This document shows positions 14,154 to 22,777 of a DNA stretch of 26,391 bases, piece after piece. Within the stretch, counting starts at the first letter, position 1. The number at the start of each line of letters is the position of its first letter. A program made the position numbers and the translations under genes. The notes beneath the pieces are model-generated. The model did not search any database. It was not told the origin of the DNA and saw only the letters and a program-made list of their open reading frames with translations. Source of the stretch: DASQBT01 sp049578545 (GTDB lineage: Bacteria > Pseudomonadota > Gammaproteobacteria > Burkholderiales > Thiobacillaceae); the NCBI GenBank assembly GCA_049578545.1, contig JBAUMF010000102.1, forward strand, positions 1-26,391, in the 5' to 3' direction.

Positions 14154-14803
14154 TCGTGTCCTTGCAAGAGGCGCAACTCACTGTCCGTGCGCAGGAGAAG
14201 CCCCTCAGTCTCCAGCCCGGCCAGGGTGCGGTAGAGCGTTTCGCGCTCCAGACCCAGTTCCGCAGCGAGTTCGGACAAATGCGCCGGCCAGCGCACCACA
14301 CCTGCGGCGCCACCCTCACAGGCCAGAAAGTGCAATACCCGGTCGCGGGCACGCTTGAGCCGCAGACGCTCCTGCCGCGAGCATTGCTTGCGCCCCTGCC
14401 GCGCCAGCGCCACGCACAAGTCGTAAGCCAGGCTGCCTTCGCCGCCCAGCGCGGCGCGCAGCGCGTCAACCGGCAGCAGCACCAGGTTCGCCGCGCTGAC
14501 AGCAACGCCATCGCAGCGGTATTGGCTGTCGGCGAGACTCGATTCGGCAAACATCTCCCCACCGCGCCCACGCACCATCACGCACTCCGAACCGTCCTGC
14601 AAATAGCGTGAGGCCTTCAGCTCGCCTTCCACAACGAAGACGATGAAGCGCACCGGGTCGCCTTGGCGGAACAGGTAGTCGCCCTTGGCGAGACTCAGCC
14701 TCCGTGCTTGCGCCAACAGCTCATCCGTCAGCTTGATCGGCAAACCCTGCGCCAGCGTTACAGACTGCAAGGGCATAGGTGCGCGCTCTGTGCCAGGTTT
14801 CAT
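14150..14803 (-). CDS. Crp/Fnr-family transcription regulator
   Basis: The 217-residue protein has a cyclic-nucleotide-binding-like beta-roll (LFRQGDPVRFIVFVVEGELK, then GEMFAESSL) and a C-terminal winged helix (LSELAAELGLERETLYRTLAGLETEG). It has no N-terminal cysteine cluster like Fnr, so it is not an Fnr-type oxygen sensor. The recognition helix has Arg-Glu...Arg as in Crp rather than the Val-Glu..Ser-Arg of Fnr, so the FNR-like boxes here may be read by another protein. The start is uncertain: ATG 14803 is chosen, 14776 is possible, and the frame stays open upstream. It is the probable regulator of the redox genes downstream. Confidence 0.85.
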   Translation of the reverse strand: MKPGTERAPMPLQSVTLAQGLPIKLTDELLAQARRLSLAKGDYLFRQGDPVRFIVFVVEGELKASRYLQDGSECVMVRGRGGEMFAESSLADSQYRCDGVAVSAANLVLLPVDALRAALGGEGSLAYDLCVALARQGRKQCSRQERLRLKRARDRVLHFLACEGGAAGVVRWPAHLSELAAELGLERETLYRTLAGLETEGLLLRTDSELRLLQGHE

Positions 14804-14807
14804 GCTC

Positions 14808-15017
14808 TCAGGCACGCTTGCCTCCGCCGCGGCGAGCACCGCCCGGGGGCGATTTGCCGCGCGCTGAGCAAACCAGCCGGTAGATGGCGCCGCGAAGCCC
14901 CAGGCGGTGCGTTCCTGCAATGGGCTTCGCAAGACGTTTCCACACTGAACTGAACATCCGCCAAGCGCGATCTGCAAGGCGGGTGGCGAGAAGGCGGGTG
15001 GTCGTCAGGGCATTCAT
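14808..15017 (-). CDS. Small basic ORF between the RND pump and the Crp/Fnr gene
   Basis: The 69-residue frame begins at an ATG overlapping the RND stop (TAATG) and ends five bases before the regulator's ATG. That tight fit is the main argument for it. The product is strongly basic and mildly amphipathic (MFSSVWKRLAKPIAG) with no recognised family. No convincing ribosome site of its own is present, so it would depend on coupling to the pump gene. It may equally be chance open frame in high-GC DNA. Confidence 0.35.
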   Translation of the reverse strand: MNALTTTRLLATRLADRAWRMFSSVWKRLAKPIAGTHRLGLRGAIYRLVCSARGKSPPGGARRGGGKRA

Positions 15018-18000
15018 TAAAATGGATTCTGGATGCTCGAAGATGCCTGACCAACAATCGACTCAGGGGGTGGCAAGGCCGCATCATGAGCAGCCACCGC
15101 GGCCTTCCGTCGCCCCGCCACCCACACGTAAAACATCGGCAGATAGAACAGCGTCAGCACCGTGCCCAGTAAAAGCCCGCCAATGGCGGTGTCGGCAAGC
15201 GGCGACAGGCGCTCCAGGCCGACGGCGTGCTCGAGGGCGACGGGCAGCAGGCCGGCGACGGTGCCGAACGCGGTCATGAGGATGGGGCGGTAGCGCAGGC
15301 GGATGGAATCCTGCGCCGCGGTCATCGGATCCTCGCCGGTCTTTTCGCGGCTGTGGATGAAGTCCACCATGAGGATGGAATTCTTCACGATGATGGAGAA
15401 CAGGAGGATGATGCCCAGGATTGCCGGCAGGGCCATCGCCTTGTCGAACAGCAGCAGGCCCCAGGCCGCGCCTGTGGCCGCCAGTGGCAGGGTGATCATG
15501 GTGATGCCCGCGAGCGTAAGGCTGCCATAGGCGGGCGCCAGCACGACGAACAGCAGCAGCATGCCCAGCATCATCCCGGCCATCATGGCCTTGCTCGATT
15601 CGGTGCCCTGGCCATTGTCGCCGGTTTCCTTGAGATCAACGCCCGGCGGCAGCACGGCGCGGGCGGCAGCTTCGGCTTTTTCGGACAGCACGCTGGTGGG
15701 CGCCTTCTCCCGCCAGGCCAGCACGTCCAGGCTGTATTGCATGGCGTCGCGGGTGAGCAGCGAAACGGTGCTCGCTTCCCTGAGCGTAGCGATTTCGCCC
15801 AAAGGCACGTTGCCGCCGCCCGGAGTCTGGATGGGCAACAGGGTCAGCGCAGCCGGATTGCCGCGATAAGGCTCGGTGAAATAGCCTCGCACCGGAATGG
15901 CGGTGACGGTTGCAAGCTTGGATAGGCTGGCCATGGTTCCGCCCTTGAGCGGCAATTGGGCAGCGACTGCATCGGGACTCAGGTTGTAGGCGCGCAGCTT
16001 GTGTTCGTCGAGTTCCAGGATGGTCTCGCGGGCGTCCTCATCCCACGCCGTCGACACGGAAGTGAGCCCCGGTACTTTCGCCAAGGCGGTTCGCACCGCT
16101 GCTGCTGCCGCCGGCAATTCACGCCAATCTTCGGCATAGAGACGTATGTCCACGGGCGCCTTGATAGTGGACATCGGGGTGATGCCAAAACCAAAGGTGT
16201 CGGCGGAAACCACACCGGGCAAGGCTTGCAGGCGGCGGCGCAAATCGGCTTCGATGTCCCAGGTGGATGCGGTGCGTTCGAAGCGCGTGACGTAATGAAT
16301 GGTGTAAGTAGCCTCGGCCGGCAGTTGGCCACTGCCCAGCGAGATCACGCCGGGTTCGGATCCGTACACCGCGCTCACGCGCTTGATGCGCTTGTCGGCC
16401 GACAAACCGGCCTCGAACTGTTGCAGCCGCGCTTCGGCGACCGTCACCGGTTCATTGGCGCTGAACTTGATGTGAGCCTTGATAATGCCGCTATCCATCG
16501 GCGGCAGCGCATCGCGCCCGACCAGCGGCATGACCAGCATGAAGCTGCCGATCAACAGCGCGTATGCCGGCACCACCAGGCCCACGCGCCGCCACACGCC
16601 GCCGGCAAAGGCCCAGGTCAAGATACGCTGATACAGCCCTGCGCCGGGGCCGAAGGTGCGCCGGTAGGCGCTTTCGAACAGGCGCTCGACGCGGGTCTTC
16701 TGGGGCAAGCCGTTGCGGTACCAGAAGAACGACAGTCGGGGGATGAAGGTGACGGCGACGAAATACGAGCCGAGAACGGCGATGATGAGCGGGTAAACAA
16801 GATGTTTGAACATCTGCTCGGTGAAGTCACCGACGAACATCAGGGGACCGATCACCACTACCGTGGCGATCGTGCCCACCAGTACTGGGAACAGCACTTC
16901 CTCGGTGCCGTGCTGGATGGCGGTGGCGACATCTTCGTGCAGGTCGCCCAGATGCCGCTCGATGTTTTCCAGCACCACGACGGCGTCGTCGACCAGCATC
17001 CCCAGGGCAAGGATGACGGCGGTGAGCACGATGGTGTTGATCTCCCAGCCAGTGAGCCACAGCACGGCCAGGGTGATGAGAAAGACCAGCGGAATGGAAA
17101 TGAGCGCGGTGGCCACGGCACGCCAGTTGCCAAGGAAGAACAGGATGACCACGCTGGTGAACAGGATGGCGTCGCGCAGGGCTTCCATCATGTTGGTGTT
17201 GGACGTCTTGATGAGTTCGCCCTGGGTGTCGGCGACCTGAAACTCGATGGCGGGATAACGCGCTTTCAGGTCCGGCAGCTTGGCCTCGACATCGGCGATG
17301 GCCGGAGCCACCGCCCCACCCGGCGCGCGCTGGATCGCCACGGCGATAGCGTTCTTACCATTTCCGTGGAAGGCCGAATAGCGATCCGCCCCGGCGAATT
17401 CCACTTGCGCCACGTCGCCCAGCGTGAGTCCCGGAGCGATAGGCATGAGCCGCAGCCGCTCGGCCTCGGCGCGTTCGCCATAGACGGTGAGCGTGGTCGC
17501 CGCGCCCGCGCTCTGCATTCTGCCCAGCGGCCAGTCGCGATCCATCTTCGCCAGCAGGTCCTGGAACGCGGCCTGGGTGAGACCGTATCTTGCGAGCTTG
17601 AGCGGATCGAATTCGACCCTCACCGTGGGTTCATAGCCGCCGAACACTTCGACGTTGGCCACATGCGGCTGAGTCACAAGCGCGGCGCGAATGTCGTTTT
17701 CCGCCAGCAGGCGCACCTGGGCCAGCGTGAGTCCGCTGCCTGGCTTGGGGGAGATCGCCAGTACCAGCACCGGATTGGAGAAGGAGCCGATCGGATAAAT
17801 GGCCGAAGGCGGCACCTCCGGCGGCAACTTGGCGCGCACACGGGTCAGCGCGTTGGAAACGTCCACCAGCGCGGCATTCAGCCCCTTGGCGTACTCGAAC
17901 TCGGCCTTGACTACCGATATTTCGTTGCGGCTGATGCTCTCCACATTGCGAATTCCGGACAGGGTGTAGAGTTCCTGCTCGATGGGACGGGAGAGTTTCT

Positions 18001-18175
18001 GCGCCACGGTCATGGACGCCGCGCCCGGCAACTGGGTAATGACCGTGACCTGCGGCCGTTCCATGTCCGGATACATGTTGCGCGGCAGCTTGATATAACC
18101 GATCACCCCGAGGAACGTCGCCAGCCCCAGCACTACGGCAAGCAACAAGGGACGTTGGTAAAAGAACTTGAACAT
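15017..18175 (-). CDS. RND efflux pump, inner-membrane permease (AcrB-like)
   Basis: The 1052-residue protein shows the RND layout: TM1 at 12-28, a large periplasmic domain, a TM block at about 335-480, a second periplasmic domain and a final TM block. The TM4 proton-relay pair is Asp396-Asp397 in LGMLVDDAVVVLENIERH, and the PIEQEL motif (64-69) is present. The Asp pair is typical of drug-type (HAE) pumps and argues against a CusA-like metal pump. The gene starts 4 bp after the membrane-fusion gene. Substrates are unknown; the adjacent TetR suggests induction by a toxic organic compound. Confidence 0.93.
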   Translation of the reverse strand: MFKFFYQRPLLLAVVLGLATFLGVIGYIKLPRNMYPDMERPQVTVITQLPGAASMTVAQKLSRPIEQELYTLSGIRNVESISRNEISVVKAEFEYAKGLNAALVDVSNALTRVRAKLPPEVPPSAIYPIGSFSNPVLVLAISPKPGSGLTLAQVRLLAENDIRAALVTQPHVANVEVFGGYEPTVRVEFDPLKLARYGLTQAAFQDLLAKMDRDWPLGRMQSAGAATTLTVYGERAEAERLRLMPIAPGLTLGDVAQVEFAGADRYSAFHGNGKNAIAVAIQRAPGGAVAPAIADVEAKLPDLKARYPAIEFQVADTQGELIKTSNTNMMEALRDAILFTSVVILFFLGNWRAVATALISIPLVFLITLAVLWLTGWEINTIVLTAVILALGMLVDDAVVVLENIERHLGDLHEDVATAIQHGTEEVLFPVLVGTIATVVVIGPLMFVGDFTEQMFKHLVYPLIIAVLGSYFVAVTFIPRLSFFWYRNGLPQKTRVERLFESAYRRTFGPGAGLYQRILTWAFAGGVWRRVGLVVPAYALLIGSFMLVMPLVGRDALPPMDSGIIKAHIKFSANEPVTVAEARLQQFEAGLSADKRIKRVSAVYGSEPGVISLGSGQLPAEATYTIHYVTRFERTASTWDIEADLRRRLQALPGVVSADTFGFGITPMSTIKAPVDIRLYAEDWRELPAAAAAVRTALAKVPGLTSVSTAWDEDARETILELDEHKLRAYNLSPDAVAAQLPLKGGTMASLSKLATVTAIPVRGYFTEPYRGNPAALTLLPIQTPGGGNVPLGEIATLREASTVSLLTRDAMQYSLDVLAWREKAPTSVLSEKAEAAARAVLPPGVDLKETGDNGQGTESSKAMMAGMMLGMLLLFVVLAPAYGSLTLAGITMITLPLAATGAAWGLLLFDKAMALPAILGIILLFSIIVKNSILMVDFIHSREKTGEDPMTAAQDSIRLRYRPILMTAFGTVAGLLPVALEHAVGLERLSPLADTAIGGLLLGTVLTLFYLPMFYVWVAGRRKAAVAAHDAALPPPESIVGQASSSIQNPF

Positions 18176-18179
18176 GACC

Positions 18180-19376
18180 TCAGATCTGCGTCGACGGCTG
18201 GCCGGTCAGCGCCCCTGCGCGGCCAGACGGCTTGGGGATTTCCCGCCAGAGCACCGGTGCGCCCGCCTGTACGCGCGCCAGGATGTCGGGGCTTGCACAC
18301 ACAACATTGACACTCCCCAGGCTGTTGTCGGCCAGCGCCACGCCTTCCTCGCCCGCCGCGGCGATGACGGCACTCACGGCGCGCACCTTGCCGCCGTCCA
18401 GCCGGAGGAGTTGCGCATTATGGCCGTCGTCACCCAGGAGGCAGGCGCGTGGTACGACGATGCCGGACTCGCTGCGATAGACCTCCAGCGCGGCATCCAC
18501 TTTGGTACCGGGCAGCAGGCTGGCGCGGCTGCGCGCCTCGAAGCGCGACATGCCCTGCCCCACCGCTTCGGGCCACGCGGTCAGCTTGAGCCGTTCGCCG
18601 TTGACTACGAGCGCACTGGGGTGGAGCGCCTGAGGCACGTTCACCAGCAGGCGGCTGCCGGCGGTGCTGTCGATGATCTTGAGCAACGGCTTGCCAGGGG
18701 CGGCCAGATCGCCAGGCTGCGCCAGGCGCTGGCTCACTACGCCGTCGAAGGGCGCGGTGATGACGCCGTAGCGCAGGTTTTCGTGCGCGGCGCGCGCTTG
18801 TGCCTCACTCGCCTTGTAGAGCGCGTGGTAGCTGCCGGCGCTGGCCTGTGCAGCGGACAGACGAGCACGCGCGGCAGCCAGACTCGATTCACCGGCCTGC
18901 ACCTGCTCCAGCGATACGCCGCCAATCTTGTACAGCGCGTCAAGCCGCGCCAGCCGGTCTTCCTCGCTTTGCACCAGGCTCTTCGCGGCGGCCAGGTCGG
19001 CCGCCACGGTGCCCTCCTGCAAACGGCTTTGCGCGAGCTGCGCCTCGGCGCGGGTGAGATCGGCTTCGGCCTGGCTCATGTCCAGCCGAACCAGGACTTC
19101 GCCGCGTTTGAAATGGTCGCCTTCAAAGCGGGTCAGTTCAGTCACGTAGGCTGCGTAGCGGCTTGCCAGCACAGTGTCGCGCACGGCCTGGACATCAACC
19201 GAAACCGGCAGCGTGAGCACCACCGCACCCGCAACAAGTTGGCGCGCGTCCACGACCACCGGCGGAATTTGGGCCGCGGTTCTGGCGGCAACCGCTTCCC
19301 GCTTGTGCTTGACGGCCATCGCCAAGCCAACGACCAGCGCCGCGACGAGGACGGCGAGGAGAAGTTTCTTGTTCAT
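18180..19376 (-). CDS. RND membrane-fusion protein (periplasmic adaptor)
   Basis: The 398-residue HlyD/AcrA-like protein has one N-terminal membrane segment (1-22). A lipoyl half-motif (RFEGDHFKRGEVLVRLD) and a long coiled-coil hairpin (about 100-200) follow. The return lipoyl segment reads YGVITAPFDGVVSQRLAQPGD, then beta-barrel domains. It links the pump to the outer-membrane channel. Its ATG overlaps the stop of the outer-membrane factor gene by four bases. Confidence 0.92.
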   Translation of the reverse strand: MNKKLLLAVLVAALVVGLAMAVKHKREAVAARTAAQIPPVVVDARQLVAGAVVLTLPVSVDVQAVRDTVLASRYAAYVTELTRFEGDHFKRGEVLVRLDMSQAEADLTRAEAQLAQSRLQEGTVAADLAAAKSLVQSEEDRLARLDALYKIGGVSLEQVQAGESSLAAARARLSAAQASAGSYHALYKASEAQARAAHENLRYGVITAPFDGVVSQRLAQPGDLAAPGKPLLKIIDSTAGSRLLVNVPQALHPSALVVNGERLKLTAWPEAVGQGMSRFEARSRASLLPGTKVDAALEVYRSESGIVVPRACLLGDDGHNAQLLRLDGGKVRAVSAVIAAAGEEGVALADNSLGSVNVVCASPDILARVQAGAPVLWREIPKPSGRAGALTGQPSTQI

Positions 19377-20650
19377 TTGCGTTCCAGGGTCGCGATGTAA
19401 TCGGTTTCGTTCATGCCTGCGACGACCTGGGCCGCCGACCAGGCGTTGGCGGCCTGGGCGCGGGTGGCAGCCAGACGGTATTCGGCGTCGAGCAGGTCTC
19501 GCTCGGTGCGCAACAGGTTTTCCAGGGTCTGCGAGCCGAGGCGGGTTTTTTCCTGCTCCACCGCGACCACTTCGCGGCGGTAGTCCACTTCGGCGGTTAA
19601 CGCGGTCACGCCGGCCCGGGCGCTCTCATAGGCGGCCTTGAGCGAGGCGAGCTGTTTGGCCGTCTCGCGTTCGGTGCTCTGTAATTCATCCCTGGCGACC
19701 AAAGCGCGGCGCGCCTCGGCATCGGTCTGCCGCCAGCCGCTGGGGGTGATCGGCACCGCCAGTTGCACACCGGCTTCCCACACGGCGTTATACGGTCCGT
19801 TACCGTGATAATCCAGCCAACTGCCGTTGAGCGAGACTTGTGGGAGGTTGTTGCGCTGACTCTCATCCGCTCGTGCGCGTGCCACCTGGGTGCGGGTTAC
19901 GGCCAGACGCACCGGCAAAGTCTCCGCCAGTACCGGGTCGCGCCATCGCGGCAGGGGAATGTCGCTATCGGCTGGGCGGCGCTGCTGCCCGGCCGCTTCC
20001 TCCAGTTCGGCCAGCGCAGTTTCAATCTGCGCGGACAACTGGGCTTCGTCCGCCAGCACGCGCTGGTATTCGCTCTCGGCCAGGCGCAGATCAACGCGGG
20101 CGCTCTTGCCCAGTTCCACCTCGCGGGCCAGTCGGGTGCGCGAAGCGGTGACGCTGGCTTTTAACTTGGCCAACGCTTCACTCTGTTTGATCAGCGCCTG
20201 CAGGCGGAACCAGGCCGAGGCGGCTTCGTGCATGCGTGCCAGGCTTTCCTGCGTGCGCAACAATTCAGTCGCCTGTAAATTGCCTTGCGCGCGTTCCCGG
20301 GCCTTGGCCACCACGCCAAACACGTCAATGGGTAGGCTGTAGATCACGCCGGCACGGGCGATATCGCGGTCAGTGTCGGCGGGCAAGGTGTCGATTCCCG
20401 GCGTGAAGACCATACCCACCACGCGCGGATGCTCGTAACGCGATAGCCCTGCCACCAGACTGCCCTGGCCCAGATAACGTGCCTTCGCCGCAGCCAGGTC
20501 CTCTTGCGCCGCAGCCACGTCGCCTGCTCGGGCGGCCGCGCGGGGATTGTCTAATGCAGCGCGCAGAAGATCGGCGAGATCGTCGGCATGGACGGCCGAA
20601 AACGCGATCAAGGTCGCAGCTAGAAAAATGCTGCGGGAAATGTGTCTCAT
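19373..20650 (-). CDS. TolC-family outer-membrane factor
   Basis: The 425-residue protein has a signal peptide (1-22, ending AVHA) and two repeats rich in long alanine/glutamate helices with connecting beta strands, as in TolC-type channels. The second half carries LPQVSLNGSWLDYHG and LAVPI segments typical of the barrel region. No lipobox cysteine follows the signal. Its start overlaps the tetR stop by four bases, and its stop overlaps the adaptor gene, so the genes are read as one operon. Confidence 0.9.
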   Translation of the reverse strand: MRHISRSIFLAATLIAFSAVHADDLADLLRAALDNPRAAARAGDVAAAQEDLAAAKARYLGQGSLVAGLSRYEHPRVVGMVFTPGIDTLPADTDRDIARAGVIYSLPIDVFGVVAKARERAQGNLQATELLRTQESLARMHEAASAWFRLQALIKQSEALAKLKASVTASRTRLAREVELGKSARVDLRLAESEYQRVLADEAQLSAQIETALAELEEAAGQQRRPADSDIPLPRWRDPVLAETLPVRLAVTRTQVARARADESQRNNLPQVSLNGSWLDYHGNGPYNAVWEAGVQLAVPITPSGWRQTDAEARRALVARDELQSTERETAKQLASLKAAYESARAGVTALTAEVDYRREVVAVEQEKTRLGSQTLENLLRTERDLLDAEYRLAATRAQAANAWSAAQVVAGMNETDYIATLERK

Positions 20651-21270
20651 GATTGCTTATGTCTAGAGACACCCAGCGCGGCAAGACAGAGTGGGAAGAG
20701 CTTGCGCCCGATTGCAGCGGGGTCCTCGATGATTCCCAGCACGCACGTCTGGAAGGCCAGCCCCTGAATGCAGGTGAGCAGCAGCTTGGCGGCGACGGGG
20801 GAAGAGACGGGTGAAATGTCGCCAGCCCGTTGGGCCTGTCGGATCCAGGTGGCCAGCCGTTCTTCGCAGCTTCGGACCATGGCTTGCAAGCGCGCGTGCA
20901 GGCGAGGATAGGGATGATGGAAGGTATCGGAGAAGAACAGCCGGGGCACGGCGGGATATCGGGCGAACAACGCCATGTAGGCTTCAAAGACCCGCTCCAG
21001 TGCAGCGAGAGGCGGCAGGCCCTCCGCAGCCCCAAACAGTTCTTCCATTTTTGCAACCAGCCAGTCAAGGACCGCTGACCAGATCGCTTCCTTGGTCGGG
21101 AAATGGCGAAACACAGCGCCCTGGGTCAGCCCGATGCGATCCGCGATGGCCTGGGTGGTGATAGCGTCCACGCCCTGTTCCGCTGCCAGAGCCAGCACGG
21201 TCAGCACGATTTGCTGCTGGCGGTCTTCGGTTGAGCGACGAATGGTGAGTGCGGTAGTGGTGGTGGGCAT
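20647..21270 (-). CDS. TetR-family repressor of the RND operon
   Basis: The 207-residue protein has an N-terminal helix-turn-helix (ITTQAIADRIGLTQGAVFRH, about 37-56, then FPTKEAIW) and a variable ligand-binding C-terminal domain. As first gene of the tetR-omf-mfp-rnd operon with an operator-like palindrome in its own promoter, it is most likely an autorepressor that also controls the pump. The inducer is unknown. Confidence 0.9.
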   Translation of the reverse strand: MPTTTTALTIRRSTEDRQQQIVLTVLALAAEQGVDAITTQAIADRIGLTQGAVFRHFPTKEAIWSAVLDWLVAKMEELFGAAEGLPPLAALERVFEAYMALFARYPAVPRLFFSDTFHHPYPRLHARLQAMVRSCEERLATWIRQAQRAGDISPVSSPVAAKLLLTCIQGLAFQTCVLGIIEDPAAIGRKLFPLCLAALGVSRHKQS

Positions 21271-21302
21271 AAGTCGTGCATGGAAACGATAAACTTTATA
21301 TG

Positions 21303-21331
21303 TTTGTAATTGATTACTTACTTAATGTCAA
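21303..21331 (-). promoter_or_regulatory. tetR-RND promoter with embedded operator
   Basis: On the minus strand, TTGACA (21331-21326) is followed after 17 bp by TACAAA (21308-21303), a good sigma-70 promoter with a start near 21296. The palindrome GTAATTGATTAC (21306-21317) lies in the spacer and overlaps the -10 box, where a TetR repressor would block polymerase. Confidence 0.65.
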
Positions 21332-21415
21332 GAAGAAGGCCGAACATGGTTGACGGTTTTAAATGCCAGAAGGGCAATGAGAAGGACTTTGCTCCTTGCG
21401 CTGCAACAAGACGTC

Positions 21416-21450
21416 TAGACAGGCGGTTACACTTCCATGATAATGGAAAT
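21416..21450 (+). promoter_or_regulatory. arsR promoter and ArsR-type operator
   Basis: TAGACA (21416-21421), a 17-bp spacer and GATAAT (21439-21444) form a near-consensus promoter. The palindrome TTCCATGATAATGGAA (21433-21448) covers the -10 box, a natural ArsR operator position. The predicted start site is 21451, the A of the arsR ATG, so the message would be leaderless or nearly so. Confidence 0.65.
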
Positions 21451-21807
21451 ATGGAAATGTTATCCGCTGCCGACCTCCTTGCCGCCTTGGGCCACGAGTC
21501 GCGCCTTGCCATCTTTCGCCTGCTGGTCCAAGCCGGGCCGGCGGGCATGGTTGTCAGCGCCATCGGCGAACAGCTGGCGATGGCTCCTGCAACCCTTTCC
21601 TTTCATCTCTCGCATCTGACCCGGGTGGGCCTGATCAGCGGGGAGCGAGAAAGCAGGTTCATTCGCTATTTCGCTGACTACGCCGCGATGGATGACCTCA
21701 TTGCCTTCCTTACCAGCAACTGCTGCCAGGGAAAAGCCTGCCTACCCAAGACGATGGAGGTCAATTCCACCTCAAAGCGCCGGCGACTCGTCAAGAACCA
21801 GACTTAA
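21451..21807 (+). CDS. arsR: ArsR-family arsenite-responsive repressor
   Basis: From ATG 21451 the protein has 118 residues, the usual ArsR length. It has a winged helix-turn-helix (LAALGHESRLAIFRLLVQAG, then MAPATLSFHLSHLTRVGLI). Its C-terminal Cys91-Cys92 and Cys97 (NCCQGKACLP) resemble the C-terminal As(III) site of the Acidithiobacillus type rather than the helix-alpha3 CVC site of E. coli ArsR. The frame is open back to 21310, but the operator, promoter and alignment favour 21451 (or 21457). It heads the ars operon and should repress it until arsenite binds. Confidence 0.88.
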   Translation: MEMLSAADLLAALGHESRLAIFRLLVQAGPAGMVVSAIGEQLAMAPATLSFHLSHLTRVGLISGERESRFIRYFADYAAMDDLIAFLTSNCCQGKACLPKTMEVNSTSKRRRLVKNQT

Positions 21808-21820
21808 ATCGGAGACCACC

Positions 21821-22330
21821 ATGTCTGAGCGCGTCTACAACGTATTGTTTCTCTGCACCGGCAATTCGGCCCGCAGCATCATGGCCGAGGCGATTCTCAA
21901 CCGTTTTGGGAAAGGGCATTTTCACGCTTTCAGTGCCGGCAGCCATCCGACCGGGCAGGTAAATCCGCTGGCGATTGAACAGCTACAGAAGGCACGCCTC
22001 CCTACCCATGACCTGCGCAGCAAGAATTGGGAGGAATTTGCGACCCCTGAAGCGCCGCAACTCGACTTCGTCTTCACGGTTTGCGACAAGGCTGCGGGAG
22101 AAGTGTGCCCGATCTGGCCAGGTCAACCGATGACCGCCCATTGGGGCATCGAGGACCCAGCCGGCGTGGACGGCAGCGAAGACGAAAAGCGTCGCGCGTT
22201 CGCACTGGCTTTCAATCAACTCAATCGACGCATTTCCATTTTCCTCAGTCTTCCCCTTGAGAAGCTCGACGCCATGGCTCTAAAGCGCGAGTTGGACAAC
22301 ATCGGGCACCTGCGCGAGCAGAATCAGTAA
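21821..22330 (+). CDS. arsC: Arsenate reductase, LMW-phosphatase fold (first copy)
   Basis: The 169-residue protein carries the phosphatase loop CTGNSARS (Cys12 to Arg18) and a second pair Cys88 and Cys96 in VCDKAAGEVCP, spaced C-X7-C. The family reduces arsenate to arsenite by thiol relay with thioredoxin or a glutathione system. It is longer than the next ArsC, with a C-terminal helical extension. GGAGA precedes the ATG, 13 bp after arsR. Confidence 0.88.
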   Translation: MSERVYNVLFLCTGNSARSIMAEAILNRFGKGHFHAFSAGSHPTGQVNPLAIEQLQKARLPTHDLRSKNWEEFATPEAPQLDFVFTVCDKAAGEVCPIWPGQPMTAHWGIEDPAGVDGSEDEKRRAFALAFNQLNRRISIFLSLPLEKLDAMALKRELDNIGHLREQNQ

Positions 22331-22354
22331 ACCATCTTTCAATCAGGTAACGCC

Positions 22355-22768
22355 ATGACTCAACTCAAGACAGTCCTTGTGCTCTGCACGGGAAACTCCT
22401 GCCGCTCCCAGATGGCCGAAGTCATTCTCAATCACGATCTCGGTGATCAGGTTCGCGCCCTGTCTGCCGGAACCCGTCCCCAACCCAAGGTCGCCGACGG
22501 TGCCATTGAAGCCCTGAAGCTGGCGGGACTGCCCACCGAGGGACTCTTCCCCAAGGATGTGGATGATGTGATGAACGAAGCCATCGATCTGGTGGTAACC
22601 GTGTGCGACAACGCGAAGGAAGTCTGCCCGGTGTTTCCCCGTCCGGTGCCAAGCATTCACCTGCCGTTCCACGACCCGCATGGTGAGCCGCTGGAGAGCT
22701 TCGTGGCCGTGCGCAACGACATCCGTGCCCGTCTGCTGCCCGCCGTGCGCGATGCCATGGGCATTTGA
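22355..22768 (+). CDS. arsC: Arsenate reductase, thioredoxin-coupled type (second copy)
   Basis: The 137-residue protein has the canonical loop CTGNSCRSQMAE (Cys11 to Arg17). The cysteine pair Cys84-X6-Cys91 (VCDNAKEVCP) has the same spacing as the Bacillus subtilis thioredoxin-dependent ArsC. It differs enough from the first copy to be a separate lineage rather than a recent duplicate. It lies 24 bp after the first arsC and 9 bp before the acr3 remnant. Confidence 0.9.
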   Translation: MTQLKTVLVLCTGNSCRSQMAEVILNHDLGDQVRALSAGTRPQPKVADGAIEALKLAGLPTEGLFPKDVDDVMNEAIDLVVTVCDNAKEVCPVFPRPVPSIHLPFHDPHGEPLESFVAVRNDIRARLLPAVRDAMGI

Positions 22769-22777
22769 GGCGACGCG

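Noticed and set aside
15017..18175. Interpreting the RND pump as a CusA/CzcA heavy-metal exporter
   Set aside because: The double Asp in TM4 and the TetR partner favour a drug-type pump, and no methionine/cysteine metal path or Cus-type partner is evident.
15956..18310. 784-codon open frame antisense to the RND pump
   Set aside because: It is rich in Gln, His, Arg and Gly with no domain, a typical shadow of a high-GC coding strand.
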